From: Buchnera aphidicola (Stegophylla sp.)
Lineage (GTDB): Bacteria; Pseudomonadota; Gammaproteobacteria; Enterobacterales; Enterobacteriaceae
NCBI RefSeq assembly: GCF_005080785.1
Contig: NZ_CP032998.1
Location: forward strand, 348,405 to 412,404
Length of the DNA stretch: 64,000 nt
Reading direction: 5' to 3'
This document shows, in pieces, positions 20,112-29,977 of this stretch. The notes under the pieces were generated by a model. The model searched no databases and was not told where the DNA came from. It was given only the letters and a program-made list of their open reading frames with translations. Positions within the stretch are counted from its first letter, which is position 1, and every line of letters begins with the position of its first letter. A program made the position numbers and the translations under genes.

Positions 20112-21194
20112 TTAATAACACATTTGAATGGCATCCATAATAATATTTTTACTAACATTATTAAAAACTTTTACTTCTCCAATTGATGTAGGTAAAATCA
20201 GTGTAATTTGACCAAAATAATTTTTTTTATCTCGTATCATATATTTCAGAAAAGAACGAGACGATATCTCTTTAGGAATAATAGTAGGCAATCCAATTTT
20301 TTCTAACAAATTAATAATACGTTTAATATCTACAATATTCAATAAACCAAGAATTTCAGAAGTATAAAGCGCAATCACAATACCTATTGAAACAGATTCA
20401 CCATGTAAAAAAGAAGAATATTCAAAATACGATTCAATAGCATGACCATACGTATGCCCTAAATTTAACAACATACGACAATTATTTTCTCTCTCATCAA
20501 TAACAATAATTTTCTTTTTTAATTCACAACATCGTGTGACACAATATAATAAAGTATTCATATTTAAAGATAAAATATCATTTATATTTTTTTCTAACCA
20601 TACAAAAAAATCATAATCAAACGCAATAGCATATTTAACAACTTCAGATAAACCAGAAATAAATTGATTTTTAGGTAAAGTATTTAAAAAATTTAAATTA
20701 ATAATTACAGAAGTTGGTTGCCAAAATGAACCAATCATATTTTTCCCTAAAACATGATTAACACCAGTTTTCCCTCCTATAGCAGCATCAACTTGAGATA
20801 ATAAAGTGGTGGGGATTTGTATAAAACGTATACCACGTTGATAAATTGAAGCTACAAAACCAGTTAAATCACCTATAACCCCACCACCTAATGCAATTAA
20901 CGTGGTATGACGATCATGACACTTATTTAATAAGTTAGATATTAACAATTCCACTGAAACAAAATTTTTATATTTTTCACCATCAGGAATAATCAACTCA
21001 TCAACAATCATACCATAATCTACTAAAGAACCTAAAACGATATTTTTCCATATAGGCGATAAAACAGTATCAGTGACTAACATAACACGATCATTTTTTT
21101 TTAAAGGATAAAAAATATCTTTAATATTTAATAAATTAAAATCAATATAAATTGGATATGAAGCATAATTTAAATTAACTATTATTTTTCGCAT
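20112..21194 (-). CDS. aroB: 3-dehydroquinate synthase
   Basis: AroB converts DAHP to 3-dehydroquinate, the second step of the shikimate pathway, using NAD and a divalent metal. The product is 360 residues (362 in E. coli). NAD-binding loop GGGVIGDLTGFVASIYQRG (about 104-122) and IPTTLLSQVDAAIGGKTGVN are diagnostic; metal ligands lie in LSEVVKYAI, LNLGHTYGHAIE and LHGESVSIG. It follows aroK by 47 bases. In this symbiont the pathway feeds phenylalanine and tryptophan synthesis for the host. Confidence 0.98.
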   Translation of the reverse strand: MRKIIVNLNYASYPIYIDFNLLNIKDIFYPLKKNDRVMLVTDTVLSPIWKNIVLGSLVDYGMIVDELIIPDGEKYKNFVSVELLISNLLNKCHDRHTTLIALGGGVIGDLTGFVASIYQRGIRFIQIPTTLLSQVDAAIGGKTGVNHVLGKNMIGSFWQPTSVIINLNFLNTLPKNQFISGLSEVVKYAIAFDYDFFVWLEKNINDILSLNMNTLLYCVTRCCELKKKIIVIDERENNCRMLLNLGHTYGHAIESYFEYSSFLHGESVSIGIVIALYTSEILGLLNIVDIKRIINLLEKIGLPTIIPKEISSRSFLKYMIRDKKNYFGQITLILPTSIGEVKVFNNVSKNIIMDAIQMCY

Positions 21195-21241
21195 ATATTG
21201 TATTAAACTCTAATAATTTAAAAAGTAATTAATATCTATAA

Positions 21242-21763
21242 CTAAATAGTTTTTAGCATTTTAATAATATTATACACTATACTTTTAACATTTTTATTAT
21301 CAGTATTAAATGTTAAATCAGTTATTGATTTATATAATTCTTCTCTTTGAAAAGCTAATCTTTGTAATACCACACTCATATCATCACCTGTTTTTAAAAG
21401 AGGTCTATAACTATCTTTTTTAGTTCTCATCAATTGTTTTTGAACACTAGCTTGTAAATATATGACAATACCTCTCGATGATAAAAAATTTCTTATATCT
21501 TTAGATATTATCGAACCACCTCCAGTAGCTAATACAATACTACTCATTCGTGTTAATTCATCAATAATTTTTTCTTCACGTATTCTAAAACCTAGTTCTC
21601 CTTCAATATCAAAGATCCAACTAATATCAACACCAGTACGATTTTCTAATTCTTGATCAGAATCATAAAATTCCATATTTAATTCTTGAGTTAACAAACG
21701 TCCAATAGTACTTTTCCCAGCACCCATAGGACCTATTAAAAAAATATTTCTTTTTGTTATCAT
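21242..21763 (-). CDS. aroK: Shikimate kinase I
   Basis: AroK phosphorylates shikimate at the 3-hydroxyl with ATP. The product is 173 residues, the E. coli AroK length. It shows the P-loop GPMGAGKST (11-19), the shikimate-binding FYDSDQELENRTG (Asp near 36), FRIREEKIIDELT, and ATGGGSII (Gly-rich loop near 80), plus the lid Arg in DSYRPLLKTG. It is the first gene of the aroK-aroB-rpe-trpS unit. The upstream 270 bases to tRNA-Ser hold no gene. Confidence 0.98.
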   Translation of the reverse strand: MITKRNIFLIGPMGAGKSTIGRLLTQELNMEFYDSDQELENRTGVDISWIFDIEGELGFRIREEKIIDELTRMSSIVLATGGGSIISKDIRNFLSSRGIVIYLQASVQKQLMRTKKDSYRPLLKTGDDMSVVLQRLAFQREELYKSITDLTFNTDNKNVKSIVYNIIKMLKTI

Positions 21764-22038
21764 ATTTATAATTAACTAAAATTTAATTTCAATTTTTAAT
21801 ATTATACACTATATTCACAAAATAAGATATATTTTATATTATAAATATTAAAATAATAATATTATAATATATAAAATATTTTATTAATATATTATTAAAT
21901 ATATAAAATACAATACAATAATATTAAATAATACATTAAAAGTATAATACAAACATTTTTAACATATAAAATACAAAAACTAAATAAAATATTATTTATA
22001 TATTTTAATAAATAAAAAAAATACATAATATTCATAAT

Positions 22039-22127
22039 GGTGAGATGTCCGAGAGGATTAAGGAGCATGTCTGGAAAACATGTATACGATATTTATCGTA
22101 TCAAGGGTTCGAATCCCTTTCTCACCA
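22039..22127 (+). tRNA. tRNA-Ser (GGA)
   Basis: The acceptor GGTGAGA pairs with TCTCACC, followed by discriminator A with no encoded CCA. The anticodon stem CATGT/ACATG holds loop CTGGAAA, anticodon GGA. A long variable arm (ACGATATTTATCGT) is typical of class II tRNA-Ser, and the T-arm is AAGGGTTCGAATCCCTT. It resembles E. coli tRNA-Ser(GGA) throughout. Confidence 0.97.
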
Positions 22128-22174
22128 ATATAGTCTATATCAAAACTTAAATATTATAATCAATTAATATATAA

Positions 22175-22882
22175 TTACATAATCATTGTTTCCAAAGCAA
22201 TTTGTATCATATTATTAAAAGTATTTACACGATCATCAGTAGACAACCTTTGACCACGCAAAAGATGATCTGAAACCAAACATATAGAAATAGATTGTAT
22301 ACCTAATTCAGCAGAAACATTATATATCCCTGAGGTTTCCATATCAATACCAAGAATATTGTATTTATTTAACAAATGATAAATTTTTTTATCATATGTA
22401 TAAAATAAATCTGTTGTAAAAAAATTACCTACACGAACATGAATACCTATTTTTTTAGAACACATAACTGTATTATATAACATATCAAAATCTGAAATAG
22501 AAGCAAAATCATAATTATTAAATTTATTTCTATTAACATTAGAATCTGTACAAGCACCCATAGCAATAAGAATATCATTTAATTCAATATCATCACGCAC
22601 TGTTCCGCATGTACCTAAACGAATAATTTTTTTAACATGATAATATTTAACTAATTCATGAATATAAATCAAAGCAGATGGTATACCTATTCCATGACTC
22701 ATGATTGATATTTTAACATTTTTATAATATCCTGTAAATCCTAAAATAAACCTAACATTTGTTACTTCACGAACATTTTTTAAAAAATTACTTGCAATAT
22801 ATTGTACTCTTACAGGATCTCCAGACATAATAATTCGTGATGCAAAATCATTTTTATTAGCATTAATATGAGGTGTAATCAT
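22175..22882 (-). CDS. deoD: Purine-nucleoside phosphorylase DeoD
   Basis: DeoD splits purine (deoxy)ribonucleosides with phosphate to base and pentose 1-phosphate. From ATG at 22882 the product is 235 residues (239 in E. coli), opening ITPHINANKNDFA, with IIMSGDPVRVQYIA, the phosphate-site VRFILGFTGYYKN, GACTDSNVNR, and GIDMETSGIYNVSAELG. A seven-codon upstream extension from TTG is outside the family; AAGG lies before the ATG. It pairs with deoB upstream for nucleoside salvage. The rest of the deo operon (deoC, deoA) is not here. Confidence 0.96.
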   Translation of the reverse strand: MITPHINANKNDFASRIIMSGDPVRVQYIASNFLKNVREVTNVRFILGFTGYYKNVKISIMSHGIGIPSALIYIHELVKYYHVKKIIRLGTCGTVRDDIELNDILIAMGACTDSNVNRNKFNNYDFASISDFDMLYNTVMCSKKIGIHVRVGNFFTTDLFYTYDKKIYHLLNKYNILGIDMETSGIYNVSAELGIQSISICLVSDHLLRGQRLSTDDRVNTFNNMIQIALETMIM

Positions 22883-22945
22883 AAAATGTAACCTTATTTT
22901 CAAAATATTATAAAAACAAAATTATATGCTCAAAATTATTGTACT

Positions 22946-24172
22946 TTACAGTATACTCTCCCCATATTTCATATTAGATAAAGAAAAATATTTTGCAATC
23001 GTTTGAGCAATATCAGAAAATGTCTTACGATAACCAAAATTATATCTTGGAAAAAACTTATTATATAATAATATTGGAATATATTCACGTGTATGATTTG
23101 TTCCAATCCAAGTGGGATCACAACCATGATCCGCAGTCAAAATTAACATATCATCCCTTTTTAAACTATTTAAAATCTCAGATAAACGAAAATCAAAATA
23201 TTCTAACCCAGACGAATATCCAGAAACATCTCTTCGATGTCCCCAAATAGAATCAAAATCTACTAAATTTATAAAAACTATTGTATTATCTTTAACATTA
23301 ATATTTATTTCATGTATCGTAGAATCAATCAAATTTTTTAATCCTGCAGTATATATATTTTTGGTAATACCTACATGAGCAAAAATATCTGAAATTTTAC
23401 CAATTCCAATAACATGACCTGATCTTTCTTCTATTAATTTTTGTATTATCGTTTTACCAGGAGGTAATTTAGAAAAATCACGACGATTATTTGTTCGAAT
23501 AAAATGTAATTTTTTTTCTCCTATAAATGGACGAGCAATTACTCGAGTAATATTATAATTATATTTATCTAAAATATATCTAATTTTTTTACATAATTTG
23601 TATAAATTATTTAACCCAAAATATTTTTCATGACAAGCAACTTGTAAAACCGAATCAGAAGACGTATAAACAATAGGTTTGCCTGTTTTTATATGCAAAC
23701 ACCCAAGATCATTCAATATATCTGTTCCAGAAGCATGACAATTACCTAAAATACCAACTAATTTATTTTGTATAATTATTTCTTTTAATAAATGAGAAGG
23801 AAAACTATTTTTAATATTATTAAAATAATCCCACTTAAATAAAACTGGAACACCAGCAATTTCCCAATGTCCTGAAGACGTATCTTTTGATGAAGAAATT
23901 TCACGTGCATAACCATAACTTCCGATAATTTTTGATGATTTTAATATTCCAAAAGGATAATGACCATTTAAATATTTATAAACCTTACCTAATCCTAAAG
24001 ACATTAAATTAGGAATATTTAAATAACCAAATCTATTATCATTAGCTCTACCAAAATAGCAATATTCTGATATATGACCAAAAGTATTAGTACCAACATC
24101 ATGAAATCTATATGCATCGTCACTATAACCAATTCCAAATGAGTCTAATACCAAAATAAATACTCTCTTCAT
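22946..24172 (-). CDS. deoB: Phosphopentomutase
   Basis: DeoB converts (deoxy)ribose 1-phosphate to the 5-phosphate, linking nucleoside breakdown to central metabolism and PRPP. The product is 408 residues (407 in E. coli), an alkaline-phosphatase-superfamily enzyme. The N-terminal metal site is in FILVLDSFGIGYSDDA, the phosphoacceptor Thr in SSKDTSSGHWEIAG (about 90), and later metal ligands in VDFDSIWGHRRD, LTADHGCDPTW and TNHTREYIPIL. It is directly upstream of deoD (42 bases). Confidence 0.98.
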   Translation of the reverse strand: MKRVFILVLDSFGIGYSDDAYRFHDVGTNTFGHISEYCYFGRANDNRFGYLNIPNLMSLGLGKVYKYLNGHYPFGILKSSKIIGSYGYAREISSSKDTSSGHWEIAGVPVLFKWDYFNNIKNSFPSHLLKEIIIQNKLVGILGNCHASGTDILNDLGCLHIKTGKPIVYTSSDSVLQVACHEKYFGLNNLYKLCKKIRYILDKYNYNITRVIARPFIGEKKLHFIRTNNRRDFSKLPPGKTIIQKLIEERSGHVIGIGKISDIFAHVGITKNIYTAGLKNLIDSTIHEININVKDNTIVFINLVDFDSIWGHRRDVSGYSSGLEYFDFRLSEILNSLKRDDMLILTADHGCDPTWIGTNHTREYIPILLYNKFFPRYNFGYRKTFSDIAQTIAKYFSLSNMKYGESIL

Positions 24173-24267
24173 ATTAAAACCTTGATTTATTATTCATATA
24201 TACAATATATTTAATTAAAAACATGATTCTAATAATCAAAAATAAAATAAATCAAACCAATACATTA

Positions 24268-24849
24268 TTATATAAAAGAATGTGCACCCCGATAATGTTC
24301 TGTAATATCCTTCACTCCTAATAAATCAGGGAAATGATATAAAATCTTTTTTTCAATACCTTCTTTTAAAGTTGTATTTACCATCGAACAACCATTACAA
24401 CTACCTAAAAATTTCAAAATCACATAACCCGATTTTGTAATTTCTAATATAACAATTTCCCCTCCATGTGTAAATAACATAGGATTAATATGATTATGTA
24501 CAAATTTTTTTAATTTATTCAATAATATATTATTATTTTGAACAGTATATATTTTTTCCCGAGCATAAGGAGCCATTAACATCAATTGATAATTACCTTC
24601 ATCATATAATAAATCAATTTTTGCACTCTTTAAATAAGGAAAAAGAATATTACTAATATAAATACTAAAATATAAATATTTTATTTCGATATCTCCATTA
24701 CGAAAATTACATTTAGAATCATACAACATTTTACATTCAGCATATTGCGTTCCAGGATATTTTATAAATATTCTAAGTATTGAAAAATGACTATTTTTAA
24801 ATAAAATATCTTTAAGATAATTTTGTGCTGCTCGAGAAATATTAATCAT
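24268..24849 (-). CDS. nfuA: Fe/S biogenesis protein NfuA
   Basis: NfuA carries a [4Fe-4S] cluster to target enzymes such as lipoyl synthase. The product is 193 residues (191 in E. coli). An A-type-like N-domain, strongly diverged, is followed by the Nfu domain: NPMLFTHGGEIVILEI, then LGSCNGCSMVNTTLKEGIE with the CxxC ligands (about residues 149-152), and the C-terminus DITEHYRGAHSF. It complements the isc genes at the far end of the window; its N-domain may partly replace the missing IscA, which is inference. Confidence 0.96.
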   Translation of the reverse strand: MINISRAAQNYLKDILFKNSHFSILRIFIKYPGTQYAECKMLYDSKCNFRNGDIEIKYLYFSIYISNILFPYLKSAKIDLLYDEGNYQLMLMAPYAREKIYTVQNNNILLNKLKKFVHNHINPMLFTHGGEIVILEITKSGYVILKFLGSCNGCSMVNTTLKEGIEKKILYHFPDLLGVKDITEHYRGAHSFI

Positions 24850-25152
24850 ATTCAGTTACTACTATATTATTAACAATATTTCATGTAATAATACAATAAA
24901 AAACTATAAAATATATTATATAATTCAAATAATTACAAATAACATACATATAATTCATGCAAATAAATATCAAACATTTTATAAATAAATAAAATTTAAA
25001 ATATTCAAAAAACAACTTATAATATTTAAAACATAAAAACATAAATACAAAACCTAAAAATATCTTTATAAATATCAAATAAATTTATTTTATTATTAAA
25101 TTACTACATATCTATGAAATATACATAATGATCTAAATAAATAACACAAATT
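24850..25152. other. Gene-free interval between nfuA and ssb
   Basis: About 300 bases with extreme AT content. A 65-codon open frame on the minus strand (24881-25078) consists almost wholly of Phe, Ile, Tyr and Leu codons, has no ribosome-binding site and matches no family I know. I see no hairpin or promoter strong enough to report. Confidence 0.6.
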
Positions 25153-25662
25153 TTAAAAAGGAAATGCATCATCCAAATTTATATCAGACATAACATTATC
25201 TTTCATTTTAACAGAATCATCTTTATTTAACAATTGTTTTTTATCATATAACAAATTATCTTTTGGAAGTAATTTTTTATTATTCGTACTATCATTTAAA
25301 GATATATGAGATGATCGACCTTGTAACATTTGCAAAGTACCATTCATATTAACCAAAACTTCTGTAACATATTTATCGAATCCATCTTGATTTTTCCATT
25401 TTCTAGTTCTTAAAGAACCTTCAATATAAACTTGTGCACCTTTATGTAAATACTTACTTGCGATTTGTGCTAATTTCCCAAACAATACTACCTTATGCCA
25501 TTGCGTTTTTTCCTTTTTTACACCTGTATTTTTATCTTTCCAAGATTCAGAAGTTGCTACAATAATATTTGTAATAGAATCTCCATTAGGCATATAACGA
25601 ACTTCAGGATCTTGCCCTAAATTTCCAATTAAAATAACTTTATTAATTCCTCGATTAGACAT
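25153..25662 (-). CDS. ssb: Single-stranded DNA-binding protein
   Basis: SSB coats single-stranded DNA during replication and repair and recruits partner proteins. The product is 169 residues (178 in E. coli). The OB-fold domain runs from [22 protein letters not shown] through [14 protein letters not shown] and [11 protein letters not shown] (about 1-110). A Lys/Asp-rich linker replaces the Gly/Gln-rich one, and the acidic partner-binding tip DDAFPF is kept at the C-terminus. It is divergent from dnaB across a 258-base AT-rich gap that must hold both promoters. Confidence 0.98.
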   Translation of the reverse strand: MSNRGINKVILIGNLGQDPEVRYMPNGDSITNIIVATSESWKDKNTGVKKEKTQWHKVVLFGKLAQIASKYLHKGAQVYIEGSLRTRKWKNQDGFDKYVTEVLVNMNGTLQMLQGRSSHISLNDSTNNKKLLPKDNLLYDKKQLLNKDDSVKMKDNVMSDINLDDAFPF

Positions 25663-25920
25663 ATAACATCCTCAAAAGTAAAATATAAAAAAATACATAT
25701 AATATATTATACTCAATATATTATGAATAACAATCATTACCTTTAATTATTTACTATGATCACATTATAACCAAAAATTATTTTAATTATACCAAATTTA
25801 AAATATTAAATAATAATTCAAAAATATATAATTAAAATATCATATATAACTATAATAAACAAAAAATTTATCCAAAAATATATTAATTATATATATAAAA
25901 AATAAGATTATAAACCATAA

Positions 25921-27312
25921 ATGATAAATAACAATTTTAAACACACAAACACTACACTACAACATAAACAATTACCTTACTCATTAGAAGCAGAACAATC
26001 TGTTTTAGGTGGATTAATGTTAAATAATAAAAAATGGGATATTATTTCGCATTGTCTTTCACCCAAAGATTTTTTTATTATACCGCATCAATTAATTTTT
26101 TACGAAATGCAAAAACTAATAAATTTAGGTTATCCTATAGATTTAATAACAATATCTGAATCTTTAGAACAAAAAGGAAAACTACAAAATATAGGTAAAT
26201 TTTCTTATTTATCAAATATTGCTCGTAACACACCAAGTATAGAAAATATTACTACATATGCTAATATAGTTAAAAAATATTCTACATTACGAAAAATTAT
26301 TAAAATTGGTAATAAAATTTCTGATTTAGGATATAACAAAACCAATAAAACTAGTGAAGAAATTTTAGATTATATAGAATTTAAAATATCTAAAATAATA
26401 AATAAAAAAAATACAAAACAATTAAATCTCAAAAACATAAAAACATTATTAGATGTTACTATTAATACTATGGAAAAATTCATCCAATCACCAAATAATA
26501 AAATTACAGGTATTGATACCGGATATCATGATATTAATAAAAAAACTTTAGGATTACAAAAATCCAACTTAATCATCATAGCAGCCCGACCATCTATGGG
26601 AAAAACCACTTTAGCAATGAACATTTGTGAAAATGCTGCTATGATTTATAAAAAACCTGTTTTAATCTTCAGTCTAGAAATGCCAGGAGAACAAATTATT
26701 ATGCGTATGTTATCCTCTTTATCGCGAGTTAAACAAAATAATATCCGTACTGGATGTTTAAATCATGAAGATTGGTCACGAATTTCTAGTATAATTAATA
26801 TATTATTAAAAAAAAATAATATATACATTGATGATGCTTCACAACTAACTATTAATGAAATTCGATCAAAATCAAAATATTTATATAAAAAAAAAAATGG
26901 ACTAAGTTTAATTATGATTGATTATTTACAACTAATACAAGTACCTCAATTATCAGAACATCGAACACTAGAAATTGCAGAAATTTCTCGATCTTTAAAA
27001 TCTTTATCTAAAGAACTAAAAATACCTATTATTGCATTATCACAACTTAATAGATCATTAGAGCAACGATCTGATAAAAGACCAATAAATTCAGATCTTA
27101 GAGAATCAGGCGCTTTAGAACAAGATGCAGACTTAATTATGTTTATATATAGAGATGAAGTGTATAATGAAAATACTGAATCCAAAGGTATTGCTGAAAT
27201 TATTATAGGAAAACAAAGAAATGGACCTCATGGCACTATAAAATTAACATTTAATGGAAATGTATGCCGATTTGATAACTATGCACATTTTCAAGATGAA
27301 TCAAACATATAA
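25921..27312 (+). CDS. dnaB: Replicative DNA helicase DnaB
   Basis: DnaB is the hexameric helicase that unwinds DNA at the replication fork. The product is 463 residues (471 in E. coli). The N-terminal collar domain begins PYSLEAEQSVLGGLM. The RecA-like domain has the Walker A motif ARPSMGKTT (222-230), LIFSLEMPGEQI, the Walker B region LIMIDYLQLIQ and SDLRESGALEQDADLI with the arginine finger and sensor residues. It is a single gene, divergent from ssb. I do not see an intein. Confidence 0.99.
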   Translation: MINNNFKHTNTTLQHKQLPYSLEAEQSVLGGLMLNNKKWDIISHCLSPKDFFIIPHQLIFYEMQKLINLGYPIDLITISESLEQKGKLQNIGKFSYLSNIARNTPSIENITTYANIVKKYSTLRKIIKIGNKISDLGYNKTNKTSEEILDYIEFKISKIINKKNTKQLNLKNIKTLLDVTINTMEKFIQSPNNKITGIDTGYHDINKKTLGLQKSNLIIIAARPSMGKTTLAMNICENAAMIYKKPVLIFSLEMPGEQIIMRMLSSLSRVKQNNIRTGCLNHEDWSRISSIINILLKKNNIYIDDASQLTINEIRSKSKYLYKKKNGLSLIMIDYLQLIQVPQLSEHRTLEIAEISRSLKSLSKELKIPIIALSQLNRSLEQRSDKRPINSDLRESGALEQDADLIMFIYRDEVYNENTESKGIAEIIIGKQRNGPHGTIKLTFNGNVCRFDNYAHFQDESNI

Positions 27313-27561
27313 TATAAAATTTAAACATATATCATATAAATATATAATTTGAATTATATATTATTAATAATAACATATACAATACTAAAAAATAAATATT
27401 CATAATCAATTCATAAAAAACTTTTAAAAAAATAAATAATAATCATGTATAATATTAAAAATATATAAAATAAAAACATACATGAAAATAAGTATAAAAA
27501 TTATTAAAATATCAATATTATAAATCATCATTTTTATTTATTATAAGGATAATTAAAAACT
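27313..27561. other. Gene-free interval between dnaB and ruvX
   Basis: About 250 AT-rich bases without an open frame. A TTATAAGGAT block just before ruvX supplies its ribosome-binding site. In some other Buchnera gshB lies next to ruvX, so this gap may be what is left of that gene; no gshB motif is recognisable, so this is inference only. Confidence 0.45.
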
Positions 27562-28002
27562 ATGTTTATATTATCATTCGACTTTGGTACTAAAAATATT
27601 GGGGTAGCAGTTGGACAACAAATTACATCAACAGCAACATCACTAAATTCAATAAAAGTTAAAAATGGAAAACCAAATTGGCATACAATTTCATCATTAA
27701 TATCATCTTGGAAACCAAAATTGATAATTCTCGGATACCCATTAAACATGAATGGAACAAAACAAAAAATTACTAATCAAGTAAAAAAATTTTCCAAATC
27801 TTTATATAAACGTTTTTGTATTAAAATTTATCTCCATGATGAAAGACTAACAACAAAAGAAGCAAAATCATATTTATTTACACAAGGAGGATATAAAAAT
27901 TTAAAAAAAAATAAAATAGATTCCGTATCAGCTGTACTAATATTAGAAAGTTGGATAAAACATACAAAAAAATATAAATATATTAACTATATTCAAAAAT
28001 AG
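27562..28002 (+). CDS. ruvX: Holliday junction resolvase-like protein / 16S pre-rRNA processing nuclease
   Basis: RuvX (YqgF) is an RNase H-fold protein. In E. coli it is needed for 5' end maturation of 16S rRNA, and related proteins resolve Holliday junctions. The product is 146 residues (138 in E. coli). It begins FILSFDFGTKNIGVAVG with the first catalytic Asp, and has LILGYPLNMNGTKQKI, IYLHDERLTTKEAKSYL and KIDSVSAVLILESW with the last Asp. It ends one base before hemW, with which it must be co-translated. Confidence 0.95.
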   Translation: MFILSFDFGTKNIGVAVGQQITSTATSLNSIKVKNGKPNWHTISSLISSWKPKLIILGYPLNMNGTKQKITNQVKKFSKSLYKRFCIKIYLHDERLTTKEAKSYLFTQGGYKNLKKNKIDSVSAVLILESWIKHTKKYKYINYIQK

Positions 28003-28003
28003 C

Positions 28004-29140
28004 ATGTCGATTTTACTACCTGATTTAAGTTTATACATTCACATACCTTGGTGCAAAAAAAAATGTCCATATTGTGATTTTCATTCATATCAATCCAAAA
28101 ATTCGATCCCAGAATTACAATATATTCAATCATTAATTCAAGATTTAAAAAATGATATACATCTAATTAATAATAGAAGTATAAAAAGTATATTTATTGG
28201 AGGAGGTACACCAAATTTAATAAACTATAAATATATAAAATATCTATTACACAATATAAAAAACATTGTATCTCTTAACTCTAATTCAGAAATTACCATA
28301 GAAATCAACCCTGATTTAATTACTATTCATACAATACGAAAATATATACAATTGGGGATTAATAGAATATCGATAGGAATACAGAGTTTTAATAATAAAT
28401 TATTAAAATCCATTGGACGAGAACATTCAGCAGAAACTGCAATAAACATTTTAAATCAAATAAAAAAAAAAAAAATAAATTTTAACATAGATTTAATGTA
28501 TGGTTTACCTCAACAAACACTACAAGAATGTTTATATGATTTAAAAACTGCTATACTAATGAAACCTAATCATATTTCTTGGTACCAACTAAATATAGAA
28601 AAAAATACTATATTCTACTCTAAAAAAATACATTTGCCAAATGAAAATACTATATGGAATATGTATAACCAAGGTAATAAATTATTAACCCAATCAAAAT
28701 ACATACGATATGAAATATCTTCATATTCACAAAAAAAATATCAATGTCAACATAATTTAAACTATTGGAAATTTCAAGACTACATAGGCATTGGATGTGG
28801 AGCGCATGGAAAAATAACTACAAAAAATAAAAATATTATTAGAACTATAAAAAAATATAAAATTAATGATTATATAAACAGTAATCAATATATCCAAAAA
28901 AAATATAAAATTTTAGACAAAAATAAACCTTTAGAATATTTTATGAACATCTTTAGATTATTTCAACCTATAAAACGTAAATACTTTACATTATATACTG
29001 GATTAAACAAATGTTATATAAAAAACGAAATAAATACACTAATTAAAAAAAAATATATAGTACAAACAAAAAAATTTTGGTATACTCTACCAAAAGGAAA
29101 AATTTTTCTTAATAATCTATTAGAATATTTTATAAAATAA
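28004..29140 (+). CDS. hemW: Radical SAM heme chaperone HemW
   Basis: HemW is a CPO-like radical SAM protein thought to carry heme to respiratory enzymes. The product is 378 residues, the E. coli length. The [4Fe-4S] ligands are in PWCKKKCPYCDF (Cys17, Cys21, Cys24). SAM-binding elements are IFIGGGTPNLI, ITIEINPDLI and INRISIGIQSFNN, with IGIGCGAHG in the C-domain. The fourth Cys that distinguishes HemN (CxxxCxxCxC) is replaced by Phe, as in other HemW. It is co-transcribed with ruvX and meets trmB end to end. Confidence 0.96.
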   Translation: MSILLPDLSLYIHIPWCKKKCPYCDFHSYQSKNSIPELQYIQSLIQDLKNDIHLINNRSIKSIFIGGGTPNLINYKYIKYLLHNIKNIVSLNSNSEITIEINPDLITIHTIRKYIQLGINRISIGIQSFNNKLLKSIGREHSAETAINILNQIKKKKINFNIDLMYGLPQQTLQECLYDLKTAILMKPNHISWYQLNIEKNTIFYSKKIHLPNENTIWNMYNQGNKLLTQSKYIRYEISSYSQKKYQCQHNLNYWKFQDYIGIGCGAHGKITTKNKNIIRTIKKYKINDYINSNQYIQKKYKILDKNKPLEYFMNIFRLFQPIKRKYFTLYTGLNKCYIKNEINTLIKKKYIVQTKKFWYTLPKGKIFLNNLLEYFIK

Positions 29141-29143
29141 ATT

Positions 29144-29884
29144 TTATAATTTAGAACACTGAAATAATAAATTAAAAATCTTTTTATTTAAAATATTTGC
29201 TTTTTTTTCAAAATTAGTGACTATTCTTGAATTAAATATTGTTAAATAATCAATATTATTTAATCTACTGGTATATTCCGAAATAGAATTTATCACACTC
29301 ATAATATAATTTGCATATATTTTACAATCAGTAACTATATATAATATTCCATTTTTGACTTGTTTTCTTGCAAGTAATTTAATAAAATCAGGTTTTAAAA
29401 TTCTTCTTTTATTATGACGTAACTTAATCCAAGGATCAGGAAAAAAAACATGTATAACATCTACTGAATTATCACAAATCATATATTGTAATACTTCTTC
29501 AGCATCATGCAATATAATCTTTACATTCTTCATATTAGCCATATACATATTATGCATACAATAACTTATTCCAGATACATAAATTTCTATACCTAAAATA
29601 TTTTTATCTAAATTATACGACGCTGTATGTAATAAAGATTCGCCTTTCCCAAATCCTATATCTAACATAAAAAATCGATTTTTATTATCAAAAATTTTAT
29701 GAATATCTAAACTTTGACATTGAAAATTTAATCCAAAATACGACCAATATTTTTTTATTATATCAATATTTTTTTTTCTATGTCGTCCAGATCTACAAAC
29801 AAAACTACGTGTATTACGTATAAATTTTCCATATAAATTATATTTGGGTATAACAACATTATCAAATACTATATTTTTTATCAT
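29144..29884 (-). CDS. trmB: tRNA (guanine-N7-)-methyltransferase
   Basis: TrmB makes m7G at position 46 in the tRNA variable loop using SAM. The product is 246 residues (239 in E. coli). The SAM-binding motif is FMLDIGFGKGESLLHTA (about 72-88), with GIEIYVSGISYCMH, VIHVFFPDPWIKLRHNKRR (catalytic Asp and RNA-binding loop) and the C-terminal TNFEKKANILNKKIFNL. The N-terminus is Asn/Arg-rich. It is convergent with hemW with only 3 bases between stops. Confidence 0.97.
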   Translation of the reverse strand: MIKNIVFDNVVIPKYNLYGKFIRNTRSFVCRSGRHRKKNIDIIKKYWSYFGLNFQCQSLDIHKIFDNKNRFFMLDIGFGKGESLLHTASYNLDKNILGIEIYVSGISYCMHNMYMANMKNVKIILHDAEEVLQYMICDNSVDVIHVFFPDPWIKLRHNKRRILKPDFIKLLARKQVKNGILYIVTDCKIYANYIMSVINSISEYTSRLNNIDYLTIFNSRIVTNFEKKANILNKKIFNLLFQCSKL

Positions 29885-29977
29885 ATATATAAATACTAAA
29901 ATTTATCATAAATATTATAATATACAATATCATTCAAGAATAAAATAAACTTATGTTAAATAAAAAATGATCATAAT

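Noticed and set aside
24881-25078. 65-codon open frame between nfuA and ssb
   Set aside because: Composed almost only of Phe, Ile, Tyr, Leu, Lys and Asn codons, no ribosome-binding site, no family resemblance; expected by chance in DNA this AT-rich.
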